DNA of 46,165 nucleotides from Planctomycetota bacterium (GTDB lineage: Bacteria > JAJVIF01 > JAPKYR01), in contig JAUWTM010000012.1 in assembly GCA_030614715.1 (NCBI GenBank), positions 1 through 46,165 of the forward strand, given 5' to 3'. Shown here one piece after another: positions 1 to 6,779 of this stretch; within the stretch, counting starts at the first letter, position 1, and every line of letters starts with the position of its first letter. A program made the translations under genes and the position numbers. The notes under the pieces are model-generated. The model was not told the DNA's origin. It did not search any database and saw nothing but the letters and a program-made list of their open reading frames with translations.

Positions 1-38
1 GGAGGGTGGACGCACTGCCTTGCGGTGCTACGGGATTT
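1..38 (-). repeat. REP2 element, copy a (window edge)
   Basis: Read on the minus strand, GTAG (28-31) is followed by an imperfect hairpin at 12-28. The outer stem is GCAC/GTGC, then one mismatch, an inner GC/GC pair and a 3-nt loop. The same layout and nearly the same sequence recur at 41941-41971 and 42008-42036. It lies directly downstream of the stop codon of the gene at 28-858 and may extend beyond the window. Confidence 0.7.
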
Positions 39-858
39 TTATCAATGCTGAATATTTACTGAACGCTTCCGCCCATCCACCGATACCAGGTGCGTATATT
101 GTGGTCCCGCTCTCCCAGCGCTTTCCCGGATTCAACTGACGTGCCCAGTCGAGCCCTTTAGTGATATTACTGATACCTCCCATGATAAATGACGGTGCAG
201 GTTTGTTATCGATGATATCGAGATTGCATACCTCGTCGATCTCCTCTGGTTCCTTGAGTATCACGAGGTAGCGACGCTCATCGCTGAATATCCAGCCCCT
301 GGCTTCACTCTCGAATTCAACCGGTACGGGAATTCTTCCCCGTGACTTCTCCACTCTTGAAAGCCTGTCCTTGATCGAACTCAGCTTTTCGCCCGGAAGC
401 CTTCCCGGGTAAGATTCAGGATCGAATTCATCGTCGATCTTCATCAGACGCCAGTATCCCCAGTACTGCCACCACGTGGCTGGTGGAGACCACGTGGGAC
501 CTATCCGGAATCGGTCGAACATGATTGGCACATTGCCGGGGTTCGATATCGACACACTTTCTTCCAGACGTATGGGATTATCAGTGAGGTTGTAACGCAG
601 CCTGACTTCTATATCGCCGATAGTACCTTCCATAACGAGCTCTTGTTCATTGATCTCCCATGAGGTTTCCTGGAGTGCAATGTGAGAGCACGGAGATTTG
701 TCTGTGGCTGAGAGCATTGCGAAAATACGTCCCGACATCCATGAGATGTCAGTTTCATAGTCAGTGAACTCCAGGAACGGGCCTGACGCGATGGGTTCAA
801 GGCTCAGCTTGACCGTACCGAGAGTGAGTTGAACCGGACGGATGCGTTCCATCATCAA
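28..858 (-). CDS. Conserved-looking hypothetical protein in a nucleotide-sugar operon
   Basis: A 276-aa protein that I do not recognise. It has no signal peptide or membrane segment. The composition is beta-rich, with a Trp/Tyr-rich stretch near residues 125-140 (WWQYWGYWRLM) and a charged middle part. Such aromatic patches are common in carbohydrate-binding beta-sandwich proteins, but that is only an impression. It is the last gene of a three-gene minus-strand operon, 20 bp after the UDP-sugar dehydrogenase and following the SDR epimerase, so a role in sugar or glycan handling is the contextual guess. The start is ambiguous among three consecutive Met codons at 858, 855 and 852. A REP2 repeat abuts its stop. 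Confidence 0.6.
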   Translation of the reverse strand: MMMERIRPVQLTLGTVKLSLEPIASGPFLEFTDYETDISWMSGRIFAMLSATDKSPCSHIALQETSWEINEQELVMEGTIGDIEVRLRYNLTDNPIRLEESVSISNPGNVPIMFDRFRIGPTWSPPATWWQYWGYWRLMKIDDEFDPESYPGRLPGEKLSSIKDRLSRVEKSRGRIPVPVEFESEARGWIFSDERRYLVILKEPEEIDEVCNLDIIDNKPAPSFIMGGISNITKGLDWARQLNPGKRWESGTTIYAPGIGGWAEAFSKYSALIKIP

Positions 859-878
859 CTCCTGAATCTGCGCTACTC

Positions 879-2267
879 CTACAGCAAACTTACCTTGTCC
901 TTATATTCCGCAAACGCAAGAGATACGCCTCGAGTGTCGAAAAATTTCCTGCTTTTACCGATTATCTGTTTCCAGTCGTAATCGTCATGATTAACGAGGC
1001 ACAGGACGAGATCGGCACCTTCGATTAACTCATCGGTCAGAGCTGTCGATTCAAGTGCGATTGTGTGATCCAGTACCGGTGCCACGTCCTCGGTCCGTTT
1101 GCCCAGCTCGATCTTCGGCACGTACGGATCGTTATAGGTCACGTCCGCATCGTGATGAAGAAGGAGCTCGATAACACGAAGGGCAGGGGAATTACGGGCA
1201 TCGTCGCAGTTCGGCTTGAAAGTAGCTCCCAGGGCGAGTATTTTCGCACCGTTGACCGCTACTCCCCCACGATTCAGCACACGTGTGATTCTCTGGAGCA
1301 CCCAGTCGGGCATCCTGAGGTTTGTCTCAGCAGCAAGCTCGATAAATCTCGTGTGGAAATCGTATTCCCGACCCTTCCAATAGAGGTAGTAAGGATCGAC
1401 CGGTATGCAGTGTCCGCCTACGCCGGGTGACGGGTAAAACGGCATGAAACCGAACGGTTTCGTCGATGCCGCATCGATTACCTCCCACAGATTAATGCCC
1501 ATCCTGTGGCAGAGGAATGTAAGCTCGAAAATCAGAGCAATATTTACCGCCCTGAACGTGTTTTCAAGGAGCTTGACCATCTCTGCGACGGTCGGTGATG
1601 AAACCTGCACGACCTTGTCCTCGCCGACGATATGCGCGTAGAGTTTCGCGCAAAGCTCGGTTGACACAGGGCTCATTCCACCGACCACTTTTGGTGTGTT
1701 CGCGATTGTGAAGGTTTTATTTCCGGGGTCCACACGCTCAGGTGAAAAGGTCAGGAAATAATCCTTCCCCTCGACGAAGCCTTTTCCGTCGAGTGACGGT
1801 TTTACGACCTCGACAGTTGTCCCCGGGTAAGTCGTGCTTTCGAGAACGATCAGTTGACCGGGTTTAAGGTGCCTTGAGATGGTTTCAGTTGCTCTTTCGA
1901 TGTAGCTGATGTCCGGTGTCTTATTGCGTGTGAATGGTGTCGGGACACAAATAAAGATAATGTCCGCATTCTCGATCTCGTTCTCGTCTGTCGTAGCACG
2001 GAATTTTCCAGAATCAACGATGGGTTTTATCCTGTCCGATTCGATATCCCCGATGTGGCTGATCCCGGAATTCAGCTTCTCAACAGTGTCCGTGTTTACG
2101 TCGTATCCGATAACATCAAAACTGTCCTCTGCGAAATGCACCCCGAGTGGAAGACCGACGTAGCCGACACCGACCACGATGATTTTAGCGGTGTGGCTGT
2201 CGATTTTCTCCATTAAACCTTTCGCAATTTTATTTTCGAGAATGGCTGTTGATGTTTCCATTGTCAC
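879..2267 (-). CDS. UDP-sugar 6-dehydrogenase (WbpA/TviB-like)
   Basis: A 462-aa NAD-dependent nucleotide-sugar dehydrogenase that oxidises C6 of a UDP-hexose or UDP-N-acetylhexosamine to the uronic acid in the cytoplasm. The N-terminal Rossmann motif GVGYVG lies at residues 33-38. The catalytic Cys is about residue 287 within GVGGHCIPVDPYYLY. The central dimerisation segment and the C-terminal UDP-binding domain are present, so the family length is complete. The GHCIPVDPYYL form is typical of WbpA/TviB-type UDP-GlcNAc/UDP-GalNAc dehydrogenases and differs from the WecC-like enzyme at 21107-22369. Substrate is inferred, not shown. It begins 6 bp after the upstream SDR gene stop, so co-transcription is very likely. 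In-frame Met codons at residues 3 and 19 are alternative starts. Confidence 0.9.
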   Translation of the reverse strand: MTMETSTAILENKIAKGLMEKIDSHTAKIIVVGVGYVGLPLGVHFAEDSFDVIGYDVNTDTVEKLNSGISHIGDIESDRIKPIVDSGKFRATTDENEIENADIIFICVPTPFTRNKTPDISYIERATETISRHLKPGQLIVLESTTYPGTTVEVVKPSLDGKGFVEGKDYFLTFSPERVDPGNKTFTIANTPKVVGGMSPVSTELCAKLYAHIVGEDKVVQVSSPTVAEMVKLLENTFRAVNIALIFELTFLCHRMGINLWEVIDAASTKPFGFMPFYPSPGVGGHCIPVDPYYLYWKGREYDFHTRFIELAAETNLRMPDWVLQRITRVLNRGGVAVNGAKILALGATFKPNCDDARNSPALRVIELLLHHDADVTYNDPYVPKIELGKRTEDVAPVLDHTIALESTALTDELIEGADLVLCLVNHDDYDWKQIIGKSRKFFDTRGVSLAFAEYKDKVSLL

Positions 2268-2273
2268 TCACAT

Positions 2274-3287
2274 CTATCCCGGGGAATTGTTGGCGGATAC
2301 GTAGTGTTCACGGGCCCATTCGATGGTCTTCTCAAGGCCGTCCCGCAACGAAAGTACCGGCTCGAATCCCATCAGGTTCCGGGCTTTCTCGATCGACGGC
2401 ACTCTCCTGTAAATATCCTGGAACGCGGGACCGTATACGTCCTCAAACGATTTGAAATCGAATGCCGGATCATTTCCGATTATTCTGCAGATCTCGTGGG
2501 CAAGGTCCCTGATAGACGTTTCATCGCCTGAGCCGATGTTGAAGACCTCGCCGACCGCATCGGGATGGGTACCGGCAAGGTAAGTTCCCTCAACTGTGTC
2601 GCTTACGTAGGTGAAAGACCGTGTCTGGTTACCGTCACCGTACAGGGTTAACTTTTCACCCTTGAAGGCCTGCGACATAAACCGTGCGATGACCGAGCCG
2701 TATCCTGATTCGTCTATTCTCGGACCGTACGCGTTGAAATATCTGACCGCTGACACCGGGAGTCCCTCGGCTGCGTAAGTCAGTCCCAGATGCTCATCTA
2801 AGGCTTTACTGGCAGCGTAGCTCCATCGCTGGATGTTAGTGGGTCCCAGGACCCTGTCGCCGTCCTCTTTGAACGGAATATCGCGGGAATGTCCGTAGAC
2901 TTCCGACGATGAAGCCAGCACAACGCGGCATTTGTAGCTTGCAGCCGACCTCAGGACGTTCTCTGTACCGCCCACATTGACCTCGATACCTTTTCGGGGG
3001 AATTCGACGACATTTTTAACCCCAACGACCGCCGCCAGGTGGAAAACCAGCTTTGCACCGGAGATCAGTTTGTCTACAAGGTCGGAATCGAGGATCGTTC
3101 CCTCGATGAAGCCACAACCCGGGTTATCGACACAATGTGCGATATTCCCGTGAGAGCCGGTCGAGAGGTCGTCCAGGATAGAAACTTTGTGTCCTTTATC
3201 GAGGAGGAAATCGACAAGGTGGCTGCCGATAAATCCAGCGCCACCAGTGACGAGAACCGGCGTTTTGTCAGGTGTAAGGCTGTTCAT
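2274..3287 (-). CDS. NAD-dependent epimerase/dehydratase (extended SDR, GalE/UDP-glucuronate decarboxylase-like)
   Basis: A 337-aa extended short-chain dehydrogenase acting on nucleotide sugars. The NAD-binding motif GGAGFIG is at residues 15-21. The active site has Ser in ASSSEVYG (about 126-131) and YxxxK as YAASK (Tyr157, Lys161). The C-terminal substrate-binding part is complete. It belongs with UDP-glucose/GlcNAc 4-epimerases and UDP-glucuronate decarboxylases; these cannot be separated by eye. It is first in the operon with the UDP-sugar dehydrogenase, fitting supply of uronic acid or epimerised sugars for a surface polysaccharide. An extended -10 (TG-A-TATAAT, minus strand, 3324-3329) lies 36 nt before the start. 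Confidence 0.88.
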   Translation of the reverse strand: MNSLTPDKTPVLVTGGAGFIGSHLVDFLLDKGHKVSILDDLSTGSHGNIAHCVDNPGCGFIEGTILDSDLVDKLISGAKLVFHLAAVVGVKNVVEFPRKGIEVNVGGTENVLRSAASYKCRVVLASSSEVYGHSRDIPFKEDGDRVLGPTNIQRWSYAASKALDEHLGLTYAAEGLPVSAVRYFNAYGPRIDESGYGSVIARFMSQAFKGEKLTLYGDGNQTRSFTYVSDTVEGTYLAGTHPDAVGEVFNIGSGDETSIRDLAHEICRIIGNDPAFDFKSFEDVYGPAFQDIYRRVPSIEKARNLMGFEPVLSLRDGLEKTIEWAREHYVSANNSPG

Positions 3288-3323
3288 AAGAGTAATCCGC
3301 CGTATGGCTGAACGGTAAGCGTG

Positions 3324-3332
3324 ATTATATCA
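3324..3332 (-). promoter_or_regulatory. Extended -10 promoter for the nucleotide-sugar operon
   Basis: On the minus strand the sequence reads TG-A-TATAAT, a consensus extended -10. It is 36 nt upstream of the ATG at 3287. No convincing -35 is visible, which is usual for extended -10 promoters. Confidence 0.5.
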
Positions 3333-3444
3333 TAACGCATGAAATCTGGATGATTAACCATGTTTGTGTTTGATTAAATTAGATCGTCTAACATTCATTT
3401 ATAACAGTGATACTAATGTAGACAAATTTTCAAGGTGCTAAGAG

Positions 3445-3915
3445 ATGTGCAGAATTATAATATCAACCTTTATTTTTCTACTCCTGACACTGCCGGCGCA
3501 TGCCGATGATGTTCAGACATTCGAGGTTGACCTCACAGTCGGCATTATCTCTGTTTATACCATCAATAACGGTGCTCCTCTTACTTTCACATTTGATGAG
3601 TATGTGGACTTCGGTGTAGCCAACGACATTGGCGATATCAATTACGACCTGACGGTCAACGCGGGGTGGCTGATAAATGGGATAATCCTTGACGGTACCC
3701 AGGGCGGCCAGACTGCCGATGACTGGGATTCCATAAACTGGACACTGACGGTAAATGGAGTGACGATAGATGAGGCCGGGTCCACGACCATTGACAGTGA
3801 TGGATCGCCCGTTTTCAGGGATGATGCACTGTGGCCTGTAACCCTTAATATTCCGTGGTCTGAAAACGCTCAGACACCTGACTGTACGATCGAATTAACC
3901 GCTGTATCTCCCTGA
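3445..3915 (+). CDS. Small exported protein, putative fibre subunit A1
   Basis: A 156-aa protein with a clear Sec signal peptide: MCR, then a hydrophobic run to LPAHA, with predicted cleavage after residue 20. The mature ~136 residues are beta-rich and acidic, with conserved blocks TINNGAPLTFT, YVDFGVAND and GSTTIDSDGS. It is a close paralogue of the next gene (4047-4517), same length, in a 602-bp tandem duplication. It sits upstream of two more small exported proteins, a PapD-like or WxL-binding-like protein and an usher-like barrel, so I infer a secreted structural subunit. No family recognised with certainty; one Cys (near residue 148) in the mature part, so no internal disulfide. Confidence 0.7.
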   Translation: MCRIIISTFIFLLLTLPAHADDVQTFEVDLTVGIISVYTINNGAPLTFTFDEYVDFGVANDIGDINYDLTVNAGWLINGIILDGTQGGQTADDWDSINWTLTVNGVTIDEAGSTTIDSDGSPVFRDDALWPVTLNIPWSENAQTPDCTIELTAVSP

Positions 3916-4046
3916 GTAGTTCTATCGGGTATCATAACCCCAGAAATCCGGATGATTAACCATGTTTGTGATTGCTTAGATTAGATCGTTTAACAAACTT
4001 TTTCCACAGGGATAATATTGTACACAAATTTGTAGGGAGGTTAGAG

Positions 4047-4517
4047 ATGCGTAGAATTATCATCTCATCCTTTATTTTCTTACTCCTGACAATACCGGCG
4101 CATGCCGATGTTATTCAGACGCTCGACGTTGAAATCACAGTCGAGACTATCCTTACTTTTACCATCAATAACGGTGCTCCTCTTACTTTCACATATGATG
4201 AGTATGTGGACTTCGGTGTAGCCAACGACATCGGTGATGTCGATTACGACCTGACGTCCAACCAGGGGTGGGAAGTAAACGGGATAATCCTGGACGGTGT
4301 CCAGAGCGGTCAGACTGCTGATGACTGGGATGGCGTTGCATGGACATTGACAGTTAATGCAGTGACGATTACTGAGGTAGGGTCCACGACCATTGACAGT
4401 GATGGATCCGCTGTTTTCAGGGATGACTCACTGTGGGACGTTACACTCAATATTCCATGGCCCGAGAGCGCTCAGACACCTGACTGCACGATCCAGTTAA
4501 CCGCGGCATCTGTCTGA
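4047..4517 (+). CDS. Small exported protein, putative fibre subunit A2 (tandem paralogue of A1)
   Basis: A 156-aa protein. The reading frame is open further upstream, but the start at 4047 is chosen because it aligns exactly with the paralogue's start, has a strong ribosome-binding site (GGGAGG at 4035-4040) and begins directly with the signal peptide (MRRIII to IPAHA, cleavage after residue 20). The mature part matches A1 in length and in the blocks TINNGAPLTFT, YVDFGVAND and GSTTIDSDGS. Differences concentrate near the mature N-terminus (DVEITVETILTF against DLTVGIISVY). Same inferred role as A1. An imperfect terminator-like hairpin at 4602-4648 separates it from the next genes. Confidence 0.7.
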   Translation: MRRIIISSFIFLLLTIPAHADVIQTLDVEITVETILTFTINNGAPLTFTYDEYVDFGVANDIGDVDYDLTSNQGWEVNGIILDGVQSGQTADDWDGVAWTLTVNAVTITEVGSTTIDSDGSAVFRDDSLWDVTLNIPWPESAQTPDCTIQLTAASV

Positions 4518-4601
4518 GAGATTCTATCGGGCATACTCAGCTTTCCAGGAAGAAGCTGACGAAATAAAGTGTTGGCAAAGACACCTGGGGAGTTTAGTAA
4601 T

Positions 4602-4648
4602 AAAGGTAAGATCTGCCTCGAACGGCTGATCGTATCTTTATTTTAGGC
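4602..4648 (+). terminator. Possible rho-independent terminator after subunit A2
   Basis: An imperfect 11-bp stem (4602-4612 with 4629-4639, one G.T wobble and one mismatch) is followed by TTTATTTT. It would separate the A1/A2 pair from the operon beginning at 4778. Confidence 0.35.
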
Positions 4649-4777
4649 TTGCATTGCAGGGAGATGCGATGTATTGCGGGAACATTGCATCAATATGGCA
4701 AATTTATAAATCCATATTAAATAATAGAAAGGACGTTATACAGGCGAAATATACTTCAATCACTGTGATATTAAGAT

Positions 4778-5290
4778 ATGTATGAGAAGAATGCACGGTG
4801 CGTGAAGGCCCGTTCCTTTATCATTATCTTGATAACCGTATTTTTATCAACACTGGTTATCACTTCCCCGGTATCAGCAGACTCAGAGGACATCACAGGA
4901 TTCACCATGACGGTTACGGAGGTGCGGTCACTTGAAATCTCCGCATCTTCCGCGTTTTTCGTGCCCGGAGTCCGTGAATTGCTGGATGGTGAGTCGTCAC
5001 CGCAGACATGGGTGGCGAGTGTAAGTGCCAATGTCGACTGGGTGCTGACAATCAGGGGGGCTGAGAGCTTCTGGGAGGGTCCCTGGGACAAGCCGGTCAG
5101 TGACATCCTCTGGGAGTATGACGGAAGCGGGTGGCTTGCCCTCAGCACAGAACCGGTTGAGATCAGATCGGGCGGTCCGTCGAATCAGGAGGCCTACCCA
5201 ATCAGCGTTAAGGTTAATCTCGATATCGAGCAGGATATCCCGGGTGAATATTACTACGGATACGTGGTACTGGAACTTTCATCACCATGA
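4778..5290 (+). CDS. Small exported protein, putative fibre subunit B
   Basis: A 170-aa protein from ATG 4778, or 162 aa from the in-frame GTG at 4802, which would put the charged n-region directly before the hydrophobic run. The Sec signal peptide ends at about SPVSA. The mature part is beta-rich with Trp-containing blocks (WVASVSANVDWVL, LLWEYDGSGW-like) and ends in a strand-like motif, GEYYYGYVVLELS. This recalls the last strand of spore-coat-U/Csu-type pilins (G.Y.D.V.V.L), but the resemblance is weak. Its stop overlaps the next start as ATGA. No recognised domain; the fibre-subunit role is inferred from neighbours. Confidence 0.65.
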   Translation: MYEKNARCVKARSFIIILITVFLSTLVITSPVSADSEDITGFTMTVTEVRSLEISASSAFFVPGVRELLDGESSPQTWVASVSANVDWVLTIRGAESFWEGPWDKPVSDILWEYDGSGWLALSTEPVEIRSGGPSNQEAYPISVKVNLDIEQDIPGEYYYGYVVLELSSP

Positions 5291-5763
5291 AAAACAATGC
5301 GACCAGGATAATAACAATCCTTATCATGGCTTCGGTGATCGGATTCCTTTTCTCTGCTGCACCAGCTTACGCGGAACAGGCGGTCACGGTGAGCGACATC
5401 AACCTTGGGCTGGTTGGCGAGGAGGACTTCGCCAACGGTTACGTTTTCCTTCCGAGGGTTCCCGTTTTCTGGGATAGCGATGTGCCATGGCGGTTGACTA
5501 TTCAGTCACTGGGTGCCGATCTTGGAGCCGGCGATGACGGCATGACTGATAAATCACTTTCAGACCTTCTCTGGAAGCTGTCCGACGAAGAAAACTGGCT
5601 ACCTGTTACCCAGGATCCGGAGGAAGTGGAATGGTCCATGGAGTCTGGAACCGGGGTTGTTTATATCGATCTCGTTGTGTTGATCGACTGGCTTTACGAT
5701 TCACCGGGTCAGTACCAGGTGGATCTGACATTCAGAATCGAAATTCTGCCGGAAACGTCCTGA
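5287..5763 (+). CDS. Small exported protein, putative fibre subunit C
   Basis: A 158-aa protein starting in the ATGA overlap with subunit B, so the two are translationally coupled. The signal peptide runs to PAYA with predicted cleavage after residue 29. The mature protein repeats the layout of subunit B: a Trp-containing block with WRLTIQSLG, then SLSDLLWKLSDEENWLPV, then a final strand with GQYQVDLTFRIEI. B and C therefore look like distant paralogues (DVDWVLTIRG and VPWRLTIQS align, as do SDILWEYDGSGWLAL and SDLLWKLSDEENWLP). It is followed after 110 bp by the chaperone-like gene. Structural subunit is the inference; no database family recognised. Confidence 0.65.
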   Translation: MKNNATRIITILIMASVIGFLFSAAPAYAEQAVTVSDINLGLVGEEDFANGYVFLPRVPVFWDSDVPWRLTIQSLGADLGAGDDGMTDKSLSDLLWKLSDEENWLPVTQDPEEVEWSMESGTGVVYIDLVVLIDWLYDSPGQYQVDLTFRIEILPETS

Positions 5764-5873
5764 ATAGTTTTCCGACTGCCATTTATAAACCTGTCAGTCT
5801 GGTGAATGTTCAGCGACGTGTTCCGGCTGCATGGGTAGATGGATATGAGTCATTCGAAATCAGGAGTAGCAAT

Positions 5874-6779
5874 ATGACTGGACCTGCAACAAGCCTTGAC
5901 AGAACCCGAATCCTGCTGATTTTCATCCTGTTGGGAACTGCGCTGCTGACGGCACCCTCAATTGCGCATGCGCAGGGATTCTCAGTCGCCTTCGACAGGG
6001 TTGAGTTTGAAGTGACGTCCGGTGATCTCAAAACGGGAAGCATCTCGGTCACTAACCTGTCGAGTGAACCGACAACCCTGAAAATCTATGCCGGTGACTG
6101 GGTCAGGATCCCCGGAGACCGAACGGGTTATCAATTCGATGATATAACGGGCAACGAATCCCGCTCGTTCCTCGATTGGATGTCATTCACACCCGAGCGA
6201 ATGACCCTTCAACCTGATGAATGGAAGGATGTTCAGTATGAAATCCGTGTTCCGAATGATCCGGGTCTCGAGGGCAGCTACTGGGGGGTAATTTTTATCG
6301 AGGAGACACCGGATGGTATGCCGTTAATTACCCAGGATGATTCAAGTCTTATGGCCGTAGGCATCAATACGGTGTTCCGCTACGCGATCCAGATCTACGT
6401 GACGGTTGTTGGCACCGAAATCAGGGATGTTACCTTCGCGTCGATCGATTTCCAGCAGTCCGAGAGTGGTATTGATGTAACAGCGGCTGTTGAGAACCTT
6501 GGAAATATCTATATGCGTCCGCAGGTATGGCTTGAGGTCAGGGATATTTACGGAGTCATAGTCTACACTGAGGATCACATCAGGCAGACACTGCTTCCGG
6601 AAAGCACCCGCAACTATAATTTCACACTGGATGCCCAGATACTCGATCCCGGCGTATACCTGGTGATGGTTATCGCTGATTACGATGCTCCAACACTTAT
6701 TGCCGCGCAGGGCCGCATCGAAATTACAACAGATCAGGCTGTATCACACCCCGGAGGGGAGAATCTGCTCGAAGAATGA
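5874..6779 (+). CDS. Periplasmic chaperone-like protein (PapD/WxL-binding-like)
   Basis: A 301-aa protein. The frame is open from 5631, but the start at 5874 has AGGAG 7 nt upstream and leads directly into a signal peptide (hydrophobic run to SIAHA, cleavage after residue 33). The first mature strands (FSVAFDRVEFEVTSGD then GSISVTNLSSEPTTLKIYAGDW) match the N-terminal Ig-like fold of periplasmic pilus chaperones and of WxL-interacting (DUF916-type) proteins. The block LQPDEWKDVQYEIRVPND followed by GSYWGVIFIEE has the pattern of PapD-type strands F-G. A second Ig-like half follows (about 190-290). Its stop overlaps the next start (ATGA), so it is coupled to the usher-like gene. Subunit chaperone is the inferred role. 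Confidence 0.6.
   Translation: MTGPATSLDRTRILLIFILLGTALLTAPSIAHAQGFSVAFDRVEFEVTSGDLKTGSISVTNLSSEPTTLKIYAGDWVRIPGDRTGYQFDDITGNESRSFLDWMSFTPERMTLQPDEWKDVQYEIRVPNDPGLEGSYWGVIFIEETPDGMPLITQDDSSLMAVGINTVFRYAIQIYVTVVGTEIRDVTFASIDFQQSESGIDVTAAVENLGNIYMRPQVWLEVRDIYGVIVYTEDHIRQTLLPESTRNYNFTLDAQILDPGVYLVMVIADYDAPTLIAAQGRIEITTDQAVSHPGGENLLEE

Larger units (their letters stand above)
3340..4540 (+). repeat. 602-bp tandem duplication containing subunit genes A1 and A2
   Basis: The landmark GGATGATTAACCATGTTTGTG occurs at about 3348 and 3950, and the two start codons lie at 3445 and 4047, each pair exactly 602 bp apart. The downstream TTCTATCGGG motif is also repeated. The duplicated unit therefore includes promoter region, gene and 3' flank. 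Confidence 0.85.

Noticed and set aside
3972-4046. N-terminal extension of subunit A2
   Set aside because: The paralogue aligns from 4047, which also has the ribosome-binding site and begins the signal peptide.
5631-5873. N-terminal extension of the chaperone-like protein
   Set aside because: The extra 81 codons overlap the preceding gene in another frame and precede a complete signal peptide that starts at 5874 with its own ribosome-binding site.
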